This document shows, piece by piece, positions 33,663-41,325 of a stretch of 42,197 nt of DNA (position 1 is its first letter; the number at the start of each line of letters is the position of its first letter). A program made the translations under genes and the position numbers. This DNA comes from Acidimicrobiales bacterium (lineage in GTDB: Bacteria; Actinomycetota; Acidimicrobiia; Acidimicrobiales; UBA8190), in NCBI GenBank assembly GCA_030040015.1, contig JASHUM010000031.1, positions 1-42,197 on the forward strand. The letters are read 5' to 3'. Under the pieces are notes generated by a model that saw only the letters and a list, made by a program, of their open reading frames with translations, was not told the origin of the DNA and made no database searches.

Positions 33663-34964
33663 ATGGCCGGAGTGGACGACTTCATCCTGGTCAGCGTCGA
33701 CGACCACCTGATCGAGCCTCCCGACATCTTCGTGAACCACCTCGGGGCCGAGTACCACGAGCGCGCCCCCAAACTGGTGCGCAACGACGAGGGCAACGAC
33801 GTGTGGGTGTTCGGCAAGGTCGTCATCGAGACGGCTGCCCTCAACGCCGTGGCGGGCCGTCCCCGCGAGGAGTACGGGCTCGAGCCGCAGAGCCTCGACG
33901 AGGTACGGCCGGGCTGCTACGACGTCCACGAACGGGTGAAGGACATGAACGCCGGCGGCGTGCTGGCATCGATGAACTTCCCGTCGTTCCCCACCTTCAC
34001 GGCCCGCACCTTCCTGTCCGAGGACCGCGACCTGTCCGACGCCCTGGTGCGGGCCTACAACGACTGGCACATCGACGAGTGGTGCGGTGCCTACCCGGGC
34101 CGCTTCATCCCCATGGCGGTGCCGATGATCTGGGACGCCGAGGCGACCGCTGGGGAGATCCGGCGCACAGCCGCCAAGGGGAACCATTCGTTGAGCTTCA
34201 CCGAGAACCCGGCCGCCCTCGGCTACCCGAGCTTCCACGACGAATACTGGGACCCGGTGTGGCGGGCGTGCTGCGACACCGCCACGGTGCTGTCGATCCA
34301 TCTCGGCTCGTCCGGGAAGATGGTGATCCCCGCCATCGACTCGCCCCCCGACGTGATGATCACCCTCCAGCCCATGAACATCCAGTCCGCCGCGGCTGAT
34401 CTGCTCTGGTCCCGGGTGCTCAGGAAATTCCCGGCCCTCCGGGTGGCGCTGTCCGAGGGCGGCACGGGCTGGATCCCCTACTTTCTCGAGCGGGTCGACC
34501 GGACCTTCGACATGCACCGGGCCTGGACGCTGCAGGACTTCGGCGGAAAGCTCCCCAGCGAGGTCTTCCGGGAGCACTTCCTGACCTGCTTCATCAGCGA
34601 CCCGGTCGGTGTCGCCCTGCGAGAGAGCATCGGGATCGACAACATCGCCTGGGAGGCCGACTACCCCCATTCGGACTCGATGTGGCCCGACGCGCCCGAA
34701 GAGCTCGGGCGGGTGTTCGACGCCAAGGGCGTGGCTCAGGAAGAGATCTCCAAGATCACCCACGAGAACGCCATGCGCTGGTACTCCTTCGACCCCTTCG
34801 TGCACCTCCCCAAGGAGCAGTCGACGGTGGGTGCGCTGAGGCGTAGGGCCGCCGGGCACGATGTGACGGTCATGGCCCGGAGCACCCGGGTGCGCACGCC
34901 GGACGAGAAGCTCGAGGGGTTCCGTCAACGGGCACGGCGGGCCCTGGCCGCATCGGGCAGCTGA
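33663..34964 (+). CDS. Amidohydrolase 2 family (decarboxylase/hydrolase-like TIM barrel)
   Basis: 433 residues. The start VDDFILVSVDDHLIEPPDIFVNHL is typical of the Amidohydro_2 group found in actinobacterial catabolic clusters, where the first metal motif is DxHxxEP rather than HxH. VLSIHLGSSG supplies a barrel His, and NIAWEADYPHSDSMWP carries the conserved Asp and a substrate-side His. Relatives include ACMSD-type decarboxylases and hydrolases. The C-terminal about 60 residues are a basic tail. A GGGAGGGG ribosome site precedes the ATG. The downstream NtaA-type monooxygenase starts 43 bases after its stop and probably belongs to the same unit. Confidence 0.88.
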   Translation: MAGVDDFILVSVDDHLIEPPDIFVNHLGAEYHERAPKLVRNDEGNDVWVFGKVVIETAALNAVAGRPREEYGLEPQSLDEVRPGCYDVHERVKDMNAGGVLASMNFPSFPTFTARTFLSEDRDLSDALVRAYNDWHIDEWCGAYPGRFIPMAVPMIWDAEATAGEIRRTAAKGNHSLSFTENPAALGYPSFHDEYWDPVWRACCDTATVLSIHLGSSGKMVIPAIDSPPDVMITLQPMNIQSAAADLLWSRVLRKFPALRVALSEGGTGWIPYFLERVDRTFDMHRAWTLQDFGGKLPSEVFREHFLTCFISDPVGVALRESIGIDNIAWEADYPHSDSMWPDAPEELGRVFDAKGVAQEEISKITHENAMRWYSFDPFVHLPKEQSTVGALRRRAAGHDVTVMARSTRVRTPDEKLEGFRQRARRALAASGS

Positions 34965-35007
34965 CAGGTCGGCGAAGACGAGCAACGGGGGGAGCGGGAG
35001 GTCCGTC

Positions 35008-36354
35008 ATGACGAAGCGATCGATGTCCCTGGTGGGGTTCATGCAGGCCGGGAGCACCACCGTCTACGCCGGCTCTTGGCGCCACCCCGCCACCGAGCAC
35101 GGGTTTCTCTCGGCCCGCTACTACGCCAAGCTCGGGAGGATCCTCGAAGAGGGCTGCTTCGACATGATGTTCTTCGACGACCGGCTGGCCATGCCCGGCA
35201 TCTACGGCGGGTCGGTGGCCGAGGCCGTCCGGCTCGGGGCCAGGCCGGTGAAGCTCGACCTGAGCGTGGTGCTGGGAGTCATCGCCGGTGTCACCGACCA
35301 CATCGGGCTGGGGGCGACGTACTCGACCACCTACTACTCCCCGTTCCACGTGGCCCGCACCTTCGCCACCCTCGACCACCTGACCGGGGGTCGTGCCGCC
35401 TGGAACGTGGTGACCTCGGTGAACGACAGCGAGGCGCAGAACTACGGCTTCACCGAGCACCTCGGCCACGACGAGCGCTACGACCGGGCCGACGAATTCC
35501 TCGAGGCGACCACCGGCCTGTGGGACACCTGGGAGGACGGCGCCCTGGTTCTGGAACGGGAGTCGGGGTACTTCGCCGACCCGGCGAAAGTCCACGAGCT
35601 GGGATACGACGGCAAGTGGTTCTCGGTTCGAGGCCCGCTCACCGTACCCCGCTGCCCCCAGGGTCGTCCGGTTCTGCTCCAAGCAGGCTCGTCGGGCCGG
35701 GGCCGGGACTTCGCGGCGCGGTGGGCCGAGCTCATCTTCACCGGTGACCTCGACATCGACATCGCCCGCTCGCACTACAAGGACCAGAAAGAGCGCATCG
35801 CCCAAGGCGGACGAGACCCCGACTCGGTCAAGATGCTGCCCATGCTCTACACGGTTGTGGGCGAGTCCCATGCGCACGCCGAGGAGCGCGAGCAGGTCTT
35901 CCTGAACGAGCTCGTCGATCCGGTGGCGTCGCTCACGTTGCTTTCGGAGCTCATGAACCACGACTTCTCGGGCATGGCGCTCGAGGACCCCATCACCGAC
36001 GAGCTCATCGAGTCCGTGTCGGGGGTGCGGGGCCTGGTCCAGAACATGCACCGCCACATCGGCGGCACGGTCACGCTGGCCGACCTGGCCGGTCACAGGG
36101 CCACCTTGCTCCAGGGCCCTCGTTTCGTGGGCACCGGAGCGGAGATCGCCGACCAGATGGAGCACTGGATGGCGGCCGAGGCCTGTGACGGCTTCGTGAT
36201 CGCCGCAACCCATTGCCCGGGCGCCTACGAGGACATGGTGCGCCTGGTCGTGCCGGAGCTGCAGCGTCGTGGGCTCTTCCGGAGCCGCTACAGCGGCTCG
36301 ACGCTTCGCGACAACCTCGGGCTTCCCCGGCCGGAGCGCGCCGTCCTTGCCTGA
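35008..36354 (+). CDS. NtaA/SnaA/DszA-type flavin-dependent monooxygenase
   Basis: 448 residues, the length of the nitrilotriacetate monooxygenase/dibenzothiophene-sulfone monooxygenase group. Typical stretches are FFDDRLAMPG, GLGATYSTTYYSPFHVARTFATLDHLTGGRAAWNVVTS, YDRADEFLEA and PQGRPVLLQAGSSGRGRDFAARWAE. These enzymes need FMNH2 from a separate reductase; the flavin reductase at 33102 is a suitable partner. They cleave C-N or C-S bonds or insert oxygen into hydrophobic substrates. Ribosome site GGGAG. The next gene begins eight bases after its stop. Confidence 0.93.
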   Translation: MTKRSMSLVGFMQAGSTTVYAGSWRHPATEHGFLSARYYAKLGRILEEGCFDMMFFDDRLAMPGIYGGSVAEAVRLGARPVKLDLSVVLGVIAGVTDHIGLGATYSTTYYSPFHVARTFATLDHLTGGRAAWNVVTSVNDSEAQNYGFTEHLGHDERYDRADEFLEATTGLWDTWEDGALVLERESGYFADPAKVHELGYDGKWFSVRGPLTVPRCPQGRPVLLQAGSSGRGRDFAARWAELIFTGDLDIDIARSHYKDQKERIAQGGRDPDSVKMLPMLYTVVGESHAHAEEREQVFLNELVDPVASLTLLSELMNHDFSGMALEDPITDELIESVSGVRGLVQNMHRHIGGTVTLADLAGHRATLLQGPRFVGTGAEIADQMEHWMAAEACDGFVIAATHCPGAYEDMVRLVVPELQRRGLFRSRYSGSTLRDNLGLPRPERAVLA

Positions 36355-36361
36355 GCCGGTC

Positions 36362-37564
36362 GTGCCCCAAGTGCGTGGTCCGCTTCAGGGCCTGCGCGTC
36401 GTGGACACTGCGACCCTGGCCGCCGGACCGGTGGTGGCGACCGCGTTCGGCGAGTTCGGCGCCGACGTCATCAAGGTGGAGCAGCCGGGCTCGGGTGATC
36501 CCATGCGCACCTGGGGGGAGCGCAAGGACGACGTCGGGTTGGTGTGGAAGAGCATCAGCCGCAACAAGCGCTGCATCACCCTCGACCTCCGTCACAAGGA
36601 CGGCCAGGAGCTCTTCCACCGGCTGCTGGACGTGAGCGACGTGGTGATCTTCGGCAACCGGCCGAGCGCGCTCGAGCGCTGGGGCCTCGACTGGCCGTCG
36701 GTCCACCGCGCCCATCCGCAGGTGGTGATGGTGCACATCAGCGGCTACGGCGCCGGGGGCCCGAAGAGCGATCGGCCCGGCTTCGGCACGCTGGCCGAGG
36801 CCATGAGTGGCTTCGCCCACCTGACCGGGCAGCCCGAAGGCCCGCCCACGCTGCCGCCCTTCATGCTCGCCGACGGTGTGGCCGGCCTGGCCACCACTTA
36901 CGCCACCATGATGGCGCTCTACCACCGCGACCTCCACGGCGGGCAGGGACAGCTGGTGGACGTGAACCTGATCGAGCCCCTGGCCCGCCTCATCGAGTCG
37001 GCCACGTTGACCTACGACCAGCTGGGCGTGATCCCCGCCCGGCTCGGCAACCGGCTCGACGCCAGCGCGCCGCGCAACGCCTATCGGACCGCAGACGGCA
37101 AGTGGCTGGCCGTCTCGGGCGCCTCGCCCAACATCGCCGTGCGCGTGTTCCGCGCCGTGGAGCGACCGGACCTGGCCGAGAACCCCGACTACGTCGATCC
37201 GGTCATGCGCCAGCACCGGGCCGTCGAGGTCGACCAGGTCGTCGCCGAGTGGGTGGGACGGCACTCGCTGGAAGAGGCCATGGCCGTGTTCGAGCGATCA
37301 GAGGTGGCGGCGGCCCCGGTCTACGACGCCGCCCAGCTGCTGACCGACGATCATCTGCGAGCCCGTGGCACCTTCGTGAAGGTCGAGGATCCCGACTTGG
37401 GCCCGGTGACGGTGCAGGCGCCGGTGGTCCGCCTGAGCGAGACCCCCGGTCGCATCGACCATCTGGGCCGTCCGCTCGGGGCCGACAACGAGGCCGTGTT
37501 CGGCGAGCTGCTGGGTGTCGGTGCGGAGCGCATGGCCGCACTTCGCGAAGCGGGGACCATCTGA
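36362..37564 (+). CDS. CaiB/BaiF family CoA-transferase lacking the usual catalytic Asp
   Basis: 400 residues from the GTG at 36362 (TTG at 36347 or GTG at 36371 possible). The opening LQGLRVVDTATLAAGPVVATAFGEFGADVIKVE, SRNKRCITLDL and GQLVDVNLIEPL are standard. Where most members carry the anhydride-forming Asp the sequence is PGFGTLAEAMSG, with Gly142 in its place. The rest of the protein is intact and full length, so this is likely a subgroup trait and not decay. Activity may be racemase-like, use another acid, or differ altogether. Its TGA overlaps the ATG of the lyase gene by one base (TGATG), marking a tight operon with the lyase and amidohydrolase. Confidence 0.88.
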   Translation: MPQVRGPLQGLRVVDTATLAAGPVVATAFGEFGADVIKVEQPGSGDPMRTWGERKDDVGLVWKSISRNKRCITLDLRHKDGQELFHRLLDVSDVVIFGNRPSALERWGLDWPSVHRAHPQVVMVHISGYGAGGPKSDRPGFGTLAEAMSGFAHLTGQPEGPPTLPPFMLADGVAGLATTYATMMALYHRDLHGGQGQLVDVNLIEPLARLIESATLTYDQLGVIPARLGNRLDASAPRNAYRTADGKWLAVSGASPNIAVRVFRAVERPDLAENPDYVDPVMRQHRAVEVDQVVAEWVGRHSLEEAMAVFERSEVAAAPVYDAAQLLTDDHLRARGTFVKVEDPDLGPVTVQAPVVRLSETPGRIDHLGRPLGADNEAVFGELLGVGAERMAALREAGTI

Positions 37565-38499
37565 TGACCGGATCCGACCTCCTCCCCCCGCCCCGGGCCC
37601 GGCGCTCGGAGCTGGCCACACCGGCGAGCAGCGCCGAGATGTGCGCCAAGGCCCCCGGCATCGGCGCCGACCTCGTCTTCTTGGACCTGGAAGACGCCTG
37701 CGCGCCGCTGGCCAAGGAAGGGGCCCGCCACATCGCCGTGGAGGCGCTCACCGGGCTCGATTGGGGCCACACCGTCCGGGCCGTCCGAATCAACGGCATC
37801 GACACCCCGTGGTGCCACGGCGACATCATCGAGATCGTCACCGGGGCCCGGGAAGCGCTCGACGTGATCATCGTGCCCAAGGCACGCAACCCACGGGACG
37901 TCTGGTGGGTCGACGTGCTGCTCACCCAGCTCGAGGAGAGCCTCGGGCTGTCCAAGCGGATCGCGCTCGAGGTGCTCATCGAGGAGGCCGAGGGCCTCGG
38001 CAACGCCATGTCCATCGCCCGGTCGAGCAACCGGCTCGAGGCCGTCATCTTCGGTGCCGGGGACCTCTCGGCGTCGCTCAAGGCCCGGGTCGACGGGAAC
38101 TTCGACCCGGTCGGGGAGTACCCGGGTGACTTCTGGCACTTCGCCCGGGCCCAGGTGCTGGCCGCCGCCCGAGCGGCCGGCATCGACGCCATCGACGCCC
38201 CCTATCCCGCCTACCAGGACCCGGAGGGGTACCGGCGAGCCGCCGTGGCGGCCAGCCTCCTCGGCTTCGACGGCAAGTGGGCCATCCACCCCGGCCAGGT
38301 GCCGATCGCCAACGAGGTCTTCTCGCCCACCGAAGACGAGATCGCCCGGGCCGAGGAGTCGATGAAGGCCTACCGCAGCGCCGAGGCCGACGGCGTGGGG
38401 GCCATCGGTCGGGACGGCAAGCTCGTGGACGCCGCCCACATGCGTCTGGCTGCCAACGTCCTCTACAAGGCGGCGCTGGCCAAAAGGAGCGAACCATGA
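37564..38499 (+). CDS. CitE/malyl-CoA lyase-like HpcH/HpaI-family C-C lyase
   Basis: 311 residues of the HpcH/HpaI TIM-barrel family. DLVFLDLEDACAPLAKEGAR (about 37-55), VRINGID with Arg76, the acidic stretch LIEEAEGL (138-145), IFGAGDLSASL with Asp167 and KWAIHPGQ are the residues that bind magnesium and the CoA ester in malyl-CoA/methylmalyl-CoA lyases. It would cleave or form a C-C bond in a beta-hydroxyacyl-CoA, releasing glyoxylate or another small oxo-acid. It is coupled by overlaps to the CoA-transferase upstream and the amidohydrolase downstream. Confidence 0.9.
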   Translation: MTGSDLLPPPRARRSELATPASSAEMCAKAPGIGADLVFLDLEDACAPLAKEGARHIAVEALTGLDWGHTVRAVRINGIDTPWCHGDIIEIVTGAREALDVIIVPKARNPRDVWWVDVLLTQLEESLGLSKRIALEVLIEEAEGLGNAMSIARSSNRLEAVIFGAGDLSASLKARVDGNFDPVGEYPGDFWHFARAQVLAAARAAGIDAIDAPYPAYQDPEGYRRAAVAASLLGFDGKWAIHPGQVPIANEVFSPTEDEIARAEESMKAYRSAEADGVGAIGRDGKLVDAAHMRLAANVLYKAALAKRSEP

Positions 38500-39746
38500 G
38501 CCGTCGCATTGGGCCCGAGGCCATTCGTCTGCGCAGTGCCCGCCTGCTCGACATCGTCAAGGGCGAGCTGCTCGAACCGGGCGACGTGCTCGTGGTGGGC
38601 GAGCGCATCAAGGAGATCAACCCGACGACCGTCCCCGGTGGCACGCTCGTCGTGGAGCTGGGCGACGTCACCCTGCTCCCGGGCCTCATGGACATGGAGG
38701 TCAACCTGCTCCTCGGCGGCCCCGACCACCGAAGCCCGCTCAACGCCGTGCAGGACGATCCGGCCCTGCGCACCTTGCGGGCCGTGGTCAACGCCGAACG
38801 CACCTTGCGAGCGGGGTTCACGACCGTGCGCAACCTCGGGCTGTTCGTGCAGACCGGGGGCCTGTTGCTCGACGTGGCGCTCAAGAAGGCCATCGACCGG
38901 GGCTACGTCGCCGGGCCGCGGGTGATCCCCGCCGGCCACGCCATCAGCCCGACGGGCGGACATCTCGATCCGACCATGTTCCAGGCCTTCGCACCCCATG
39001 TCCTGCCCCTCACCGTGGAGGAGGGCATCGCCGACGGGGTGAGCCAGATCCGCAAGGCCGTGCGCTATCAGATCAAGCACGGGGCCGAGCTCATCAAGGT
39101 GTGCGCCTCGGGCGGCGTCATGTCCCACACCGGGCCGGCCGGTGCCCAGCAGTACTCCGACGAGGAGTTGCGCACCGTGGTGGACGAGGCACATCGAGCC
39201 GGGCTCAGGGTGGCGGCCCACGCCCACGGCGACGACGGCATCAGAGCCGCCATCGAGGCGGGCATCGACTGCATCGAGCACGGGTCGCTGATGAGCGACG
39301 AGACCATCGACCTGATGGTCAGCCTGGACCGTTTCCTCGTGCCCACCACCTACCTGGCCGACGGCATGGACGTGTCGCGCGCCGATCCCGCCCTGCAGGC
39401 CAAGGCGGCCGAGGTCTTCCCCCGGGCCAAACAGACCATCTCCAAGGCCATCGCCAAGGGGGTGAGGATCGCCTGCGGGACCGATGCGCCCGCCATCCCC
39501 CACAGCCAGAACGCCAAGGAGCTCCTGGCCCTGGTCGACCGGGGCATGACCCCCCTCCAAGCCCTGCGCTCGGCGACCACGGTGGCGGCCGAGCTCATCG
39601 ACAAGGACGACCGGGGCCGGATCGAGGAGGGGCTCTTGGCGGACATCATCGCCGTGCCCGGAGACCCGCTGGCCGACATCGGCGTCACCGAGGACGTGCG
39701 ATTCGTGATGAAGGGCGGCGCCGTCCATCACGACACGACGGGCTGA
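38496..39746 (+). CDS. Amidohydrolase-family protein with altered HxH metal motif
   Basis: 416 residues similar to imidazolonepropionase/prolidase-type amidohydrolases. The carbamylated-Lys candidate K201 (ELIKVCASGG), His242/His244 (AAHAHG), His262 (IEHGS) and Asp330 (CGTDAP) are all in place. The first metal motif, normally PGLIDxHxH, reads PGLMDMEVN (62-70): both histidines are replaced, by Glu68 and Asn70. A one-metal site or a different metal arrangement is likely. The ATG overlaps the lyase stop (ATGA), so it should take part in the same pathway. Possible role: lactone, imide or ring hydrolysis; not provable here. Confidence 0.9.
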   Translation: MSRRIGPEAIRLRSARLLDIVKGELLEPGDVLVVGERIKEINPTTVPGGTLVVELGDVTLLPGLMDMEVNLLLGGPDHRSPLNAVQDDPALRTLRAVVNAERTLRAGFTTVRNLGLFVQTGGLLLDVALKKAIDRGYVAGPRVIPAGHAISPTGGHLDPTMFQAFAPHVLPLTVEEGIADGVSQIRKAVRYQIKHGAELIKVCASGGVMSHTGPAGAQQYSDEELRTVVDEAHRAGLRVAAHAHGDDGIRAAIEAGIDCIEHGSLMSDETIDLMVSLDRFLVPTTYLADGMDVSRADPALQAKAAEVFPRAKQTISKAIAKGVRIACGTDAPAIPHSQNAKELLALVDRGMTPLQALRSATTVAAELIDKDDRGRIEEGLLADIIAVPGDPLADIGVTEDVRFVMKGGAVHHDTTG

Positions 39747-39780
39747 CCACCCCCCGGACGGGCTGGACTCAGGAGAACCC

Positions 39781-40263
39781 ATGACCACCGCCTTCGAGGT
39801 TGTGCCGACCGCCATCCACCGCGCCGAGGGCGAGTTACCTTTCGTGAGGTTCCCGGACTCGGTGCGGATGCAGCTGCTGCAAGTGGACCTGGCCACCGGC
39901 GTATGGATCGTCCGCAGCCTGTTCCCCGCCGGGGTGACCGTCCAGACCCATCGGCACACCGGCCACGTGTACGCCTTCACCCGGGCCGGGAGCTGGCGCT
40001 ACCTCGAGGGCCCGGGTGCGCTGAACGTGGCCGGCTCCTACCTCTTCGAGCCCGCCGGGTCCGTCCACACCCTGCACGTGCCCGCCGGCAACGAGGGAGA
40101 CACCGACGTCTCGTTCGTCATCCACGGCGCCATCCTGAACCTCACCCCCGACGGTGACGTCGACGAGGTGATCGACGCGGCGAGCGTGCTCTGCGGCTAC
40201 CGGGCCCTGTGCCGCTCGGAGCACTCCGTGAGCGACCCGCCCGTGGTCGTCACCCACGACTGA
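39781..40263 (+). CDS. Cupin, 2,4'-dihydroxyacetophenone dioxygenase-like
   Basis: 160 residues with one cupin barrel. The metal-binding motif is QTHRHTGHVYAFTRAGSWRYLEG and the second is AGSYLFEPAGSVHTLHVP, which together match the ChrR-like/2,4'-dihydroxyacetophenone dioxygenase group. These non-heme iron enzymes cleave a C-C bond next to a carbonyl. Activity on a beta-diketone or hydroxyketone is a reasonable guess. A GGAG ribosome site lies before the ATG. It ends two bases before the zinc dehydrogenase gene, and a Rieske oxygenase follows, so it may belong to an oxidative branch. Confidence 0.85.
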   Translation: MTTAFEVVPTAIHRAEGELPFVRFPDSVRMQLLQVDLATGVWIVRSLFPAGVTVQTHRHTGHVYAFTRAGSWRYLEGPGALNVAGSYLFEPAGSVHTLHVPAGNEGDTDVSFVIHGAILNLTPDGDVDEVIDAASVLCGYRALCRSEHSVSDPPVVVTHD

Positions 40264-40265
40264 CG

Positions 40266-41276
40266 GTGCGCGCCGCTGTGCTCACCGGCGAAGGCGGTCG
40301 GCTCGAGACCACCGTCGTCGACGACCCCGTCCCCGGCCCCGGCCAGGTCGTGGCCCGGGTGCGCTACTGCGGGATCTGCGGGAGCGACCTCCACATCGCC
40401 ACCATGGCCGGGCTGTCGGGCACGATCATGGGACATGAGATCGCCGGTGTCGTCGAGGCGGTCGGCGACGACGTCGAAGATCGCTGGGTGCCGGGGACGC
40501 CGGTGACGGCACGACCCTTCGCAAGCTGCGGACAGTGCCGATGGTGCGCGGCGGGACGCCCCGACCACTGCGACGCGTTCCACCTTCGCGGGTTCACCAG
40601 GCCCGGGGGGTTCGCCGAGCAGGTGGTGCTGAGCGCCGGGGAGCTCTTCGAACTGCCGGCCACGATCACCGGCCCCGAGCAGGCGCTGGTCGAACCTCTC
40701 GCCGTCGCCCGGCACGGCCTTCGGCGCGCCGGACTGACGGCCGGCGAGCCGGTGGCGGTGCTGGGAGCCGGCCCCATCGGACTGGCCGTGACCGCATGGG
40801 CCCGGGCACTGGGGACAGGGCCCGTTGTCGTGAGCGACCCGATGCCGGGGCGCCGGGCGCTGGCGGGGGCGCTGGGGGCCGATGCCGTGGTGGACCCGGG
40901 CGCAGAGGACCTCGCAGAAGCGTGCCAGCGGGCCCTCGGCACTGCTCCTGGCGTCGTCGTCGAGTGCTCCGGCAAGCCCGGCCTCATCCAACAGGCCATG
41001 GACCTGGCCGGAGTCGAGGGCAGGGTGGCCGTCGTCGGCGTGTGCATGACGTCGGACACCGTCGTGCCTTTCACAGGCCTGCACAAGGAGCTCGACGTGC
41101 GCTTCGCCCTCTACTACGACCGCCGGGACTTCGTGGACACCCTGGGCGCCCTCGATGACGGGTCGCTGGTGGTCGACGGACTGGTCACCGACGTCATCGG
41201 CCTCGACGCCCTGCCCGACACCTTCGCCGCGCTCCTGGCCGGCTCCGAGACCGGCAAGGTGGTCGTGGCCCCTTGA
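40266..41276 (+). CDS. Zinc-dependent medium-chain alcohol dehydrogenase
   Basis: 336 residues from the GTG at 40266. Catalytic zinc ligands appear in YCGICGSD (Cys38), GHE (His57/Glu58) and LVEPLAV. The structural zinc site is complete: C88-x2-C91-x2-C94-x7-C102 (CGQCRWCAAGRPDHC). The nucleotide-binding turn is GAGPIGL. It resembles sorbitol/threonine dehydrogenase-type enzymes and should oxidise an alcohol with NAD(P). It lies two bases after the cupin gene and 49 before the Rieske oxygenase gene. Confidence 0.94.
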   Translation: MRAAVLTGEGGRLETTVVDDPVPGPGQVVARVRYCGICGSDLHIATMAGLSGTIMGHEIAGVVEAVGDDVEDRWVPGTPVTARPFASCGQCRWCAAGRPDHCDAFHLRGFTRPGGFAEQVVLSAGELFELPATITGPEQALVEPLAVARHGLRRAGLTAGEPVAVLGAGPIGLAVTAWARALGTGPVVVSDPMPGRRALAGALGADAVVDPGAEDLAEACQRALGTAPGVVVECSGKPGLIQQAMDLAGVEGRVAVVGVCMTSDTVVPFTGLHKELDVRFALYYDRRDFVDTLGALDDGSLVVDGLVTDVIGLDALPDTFAALLAGSETGKVVVAP

Positions 41277-41325
41277 GCGCCGAGGTGGAACCACGCGTGG
41301 GTCGACGAGTGATCCGGGGACGTCC

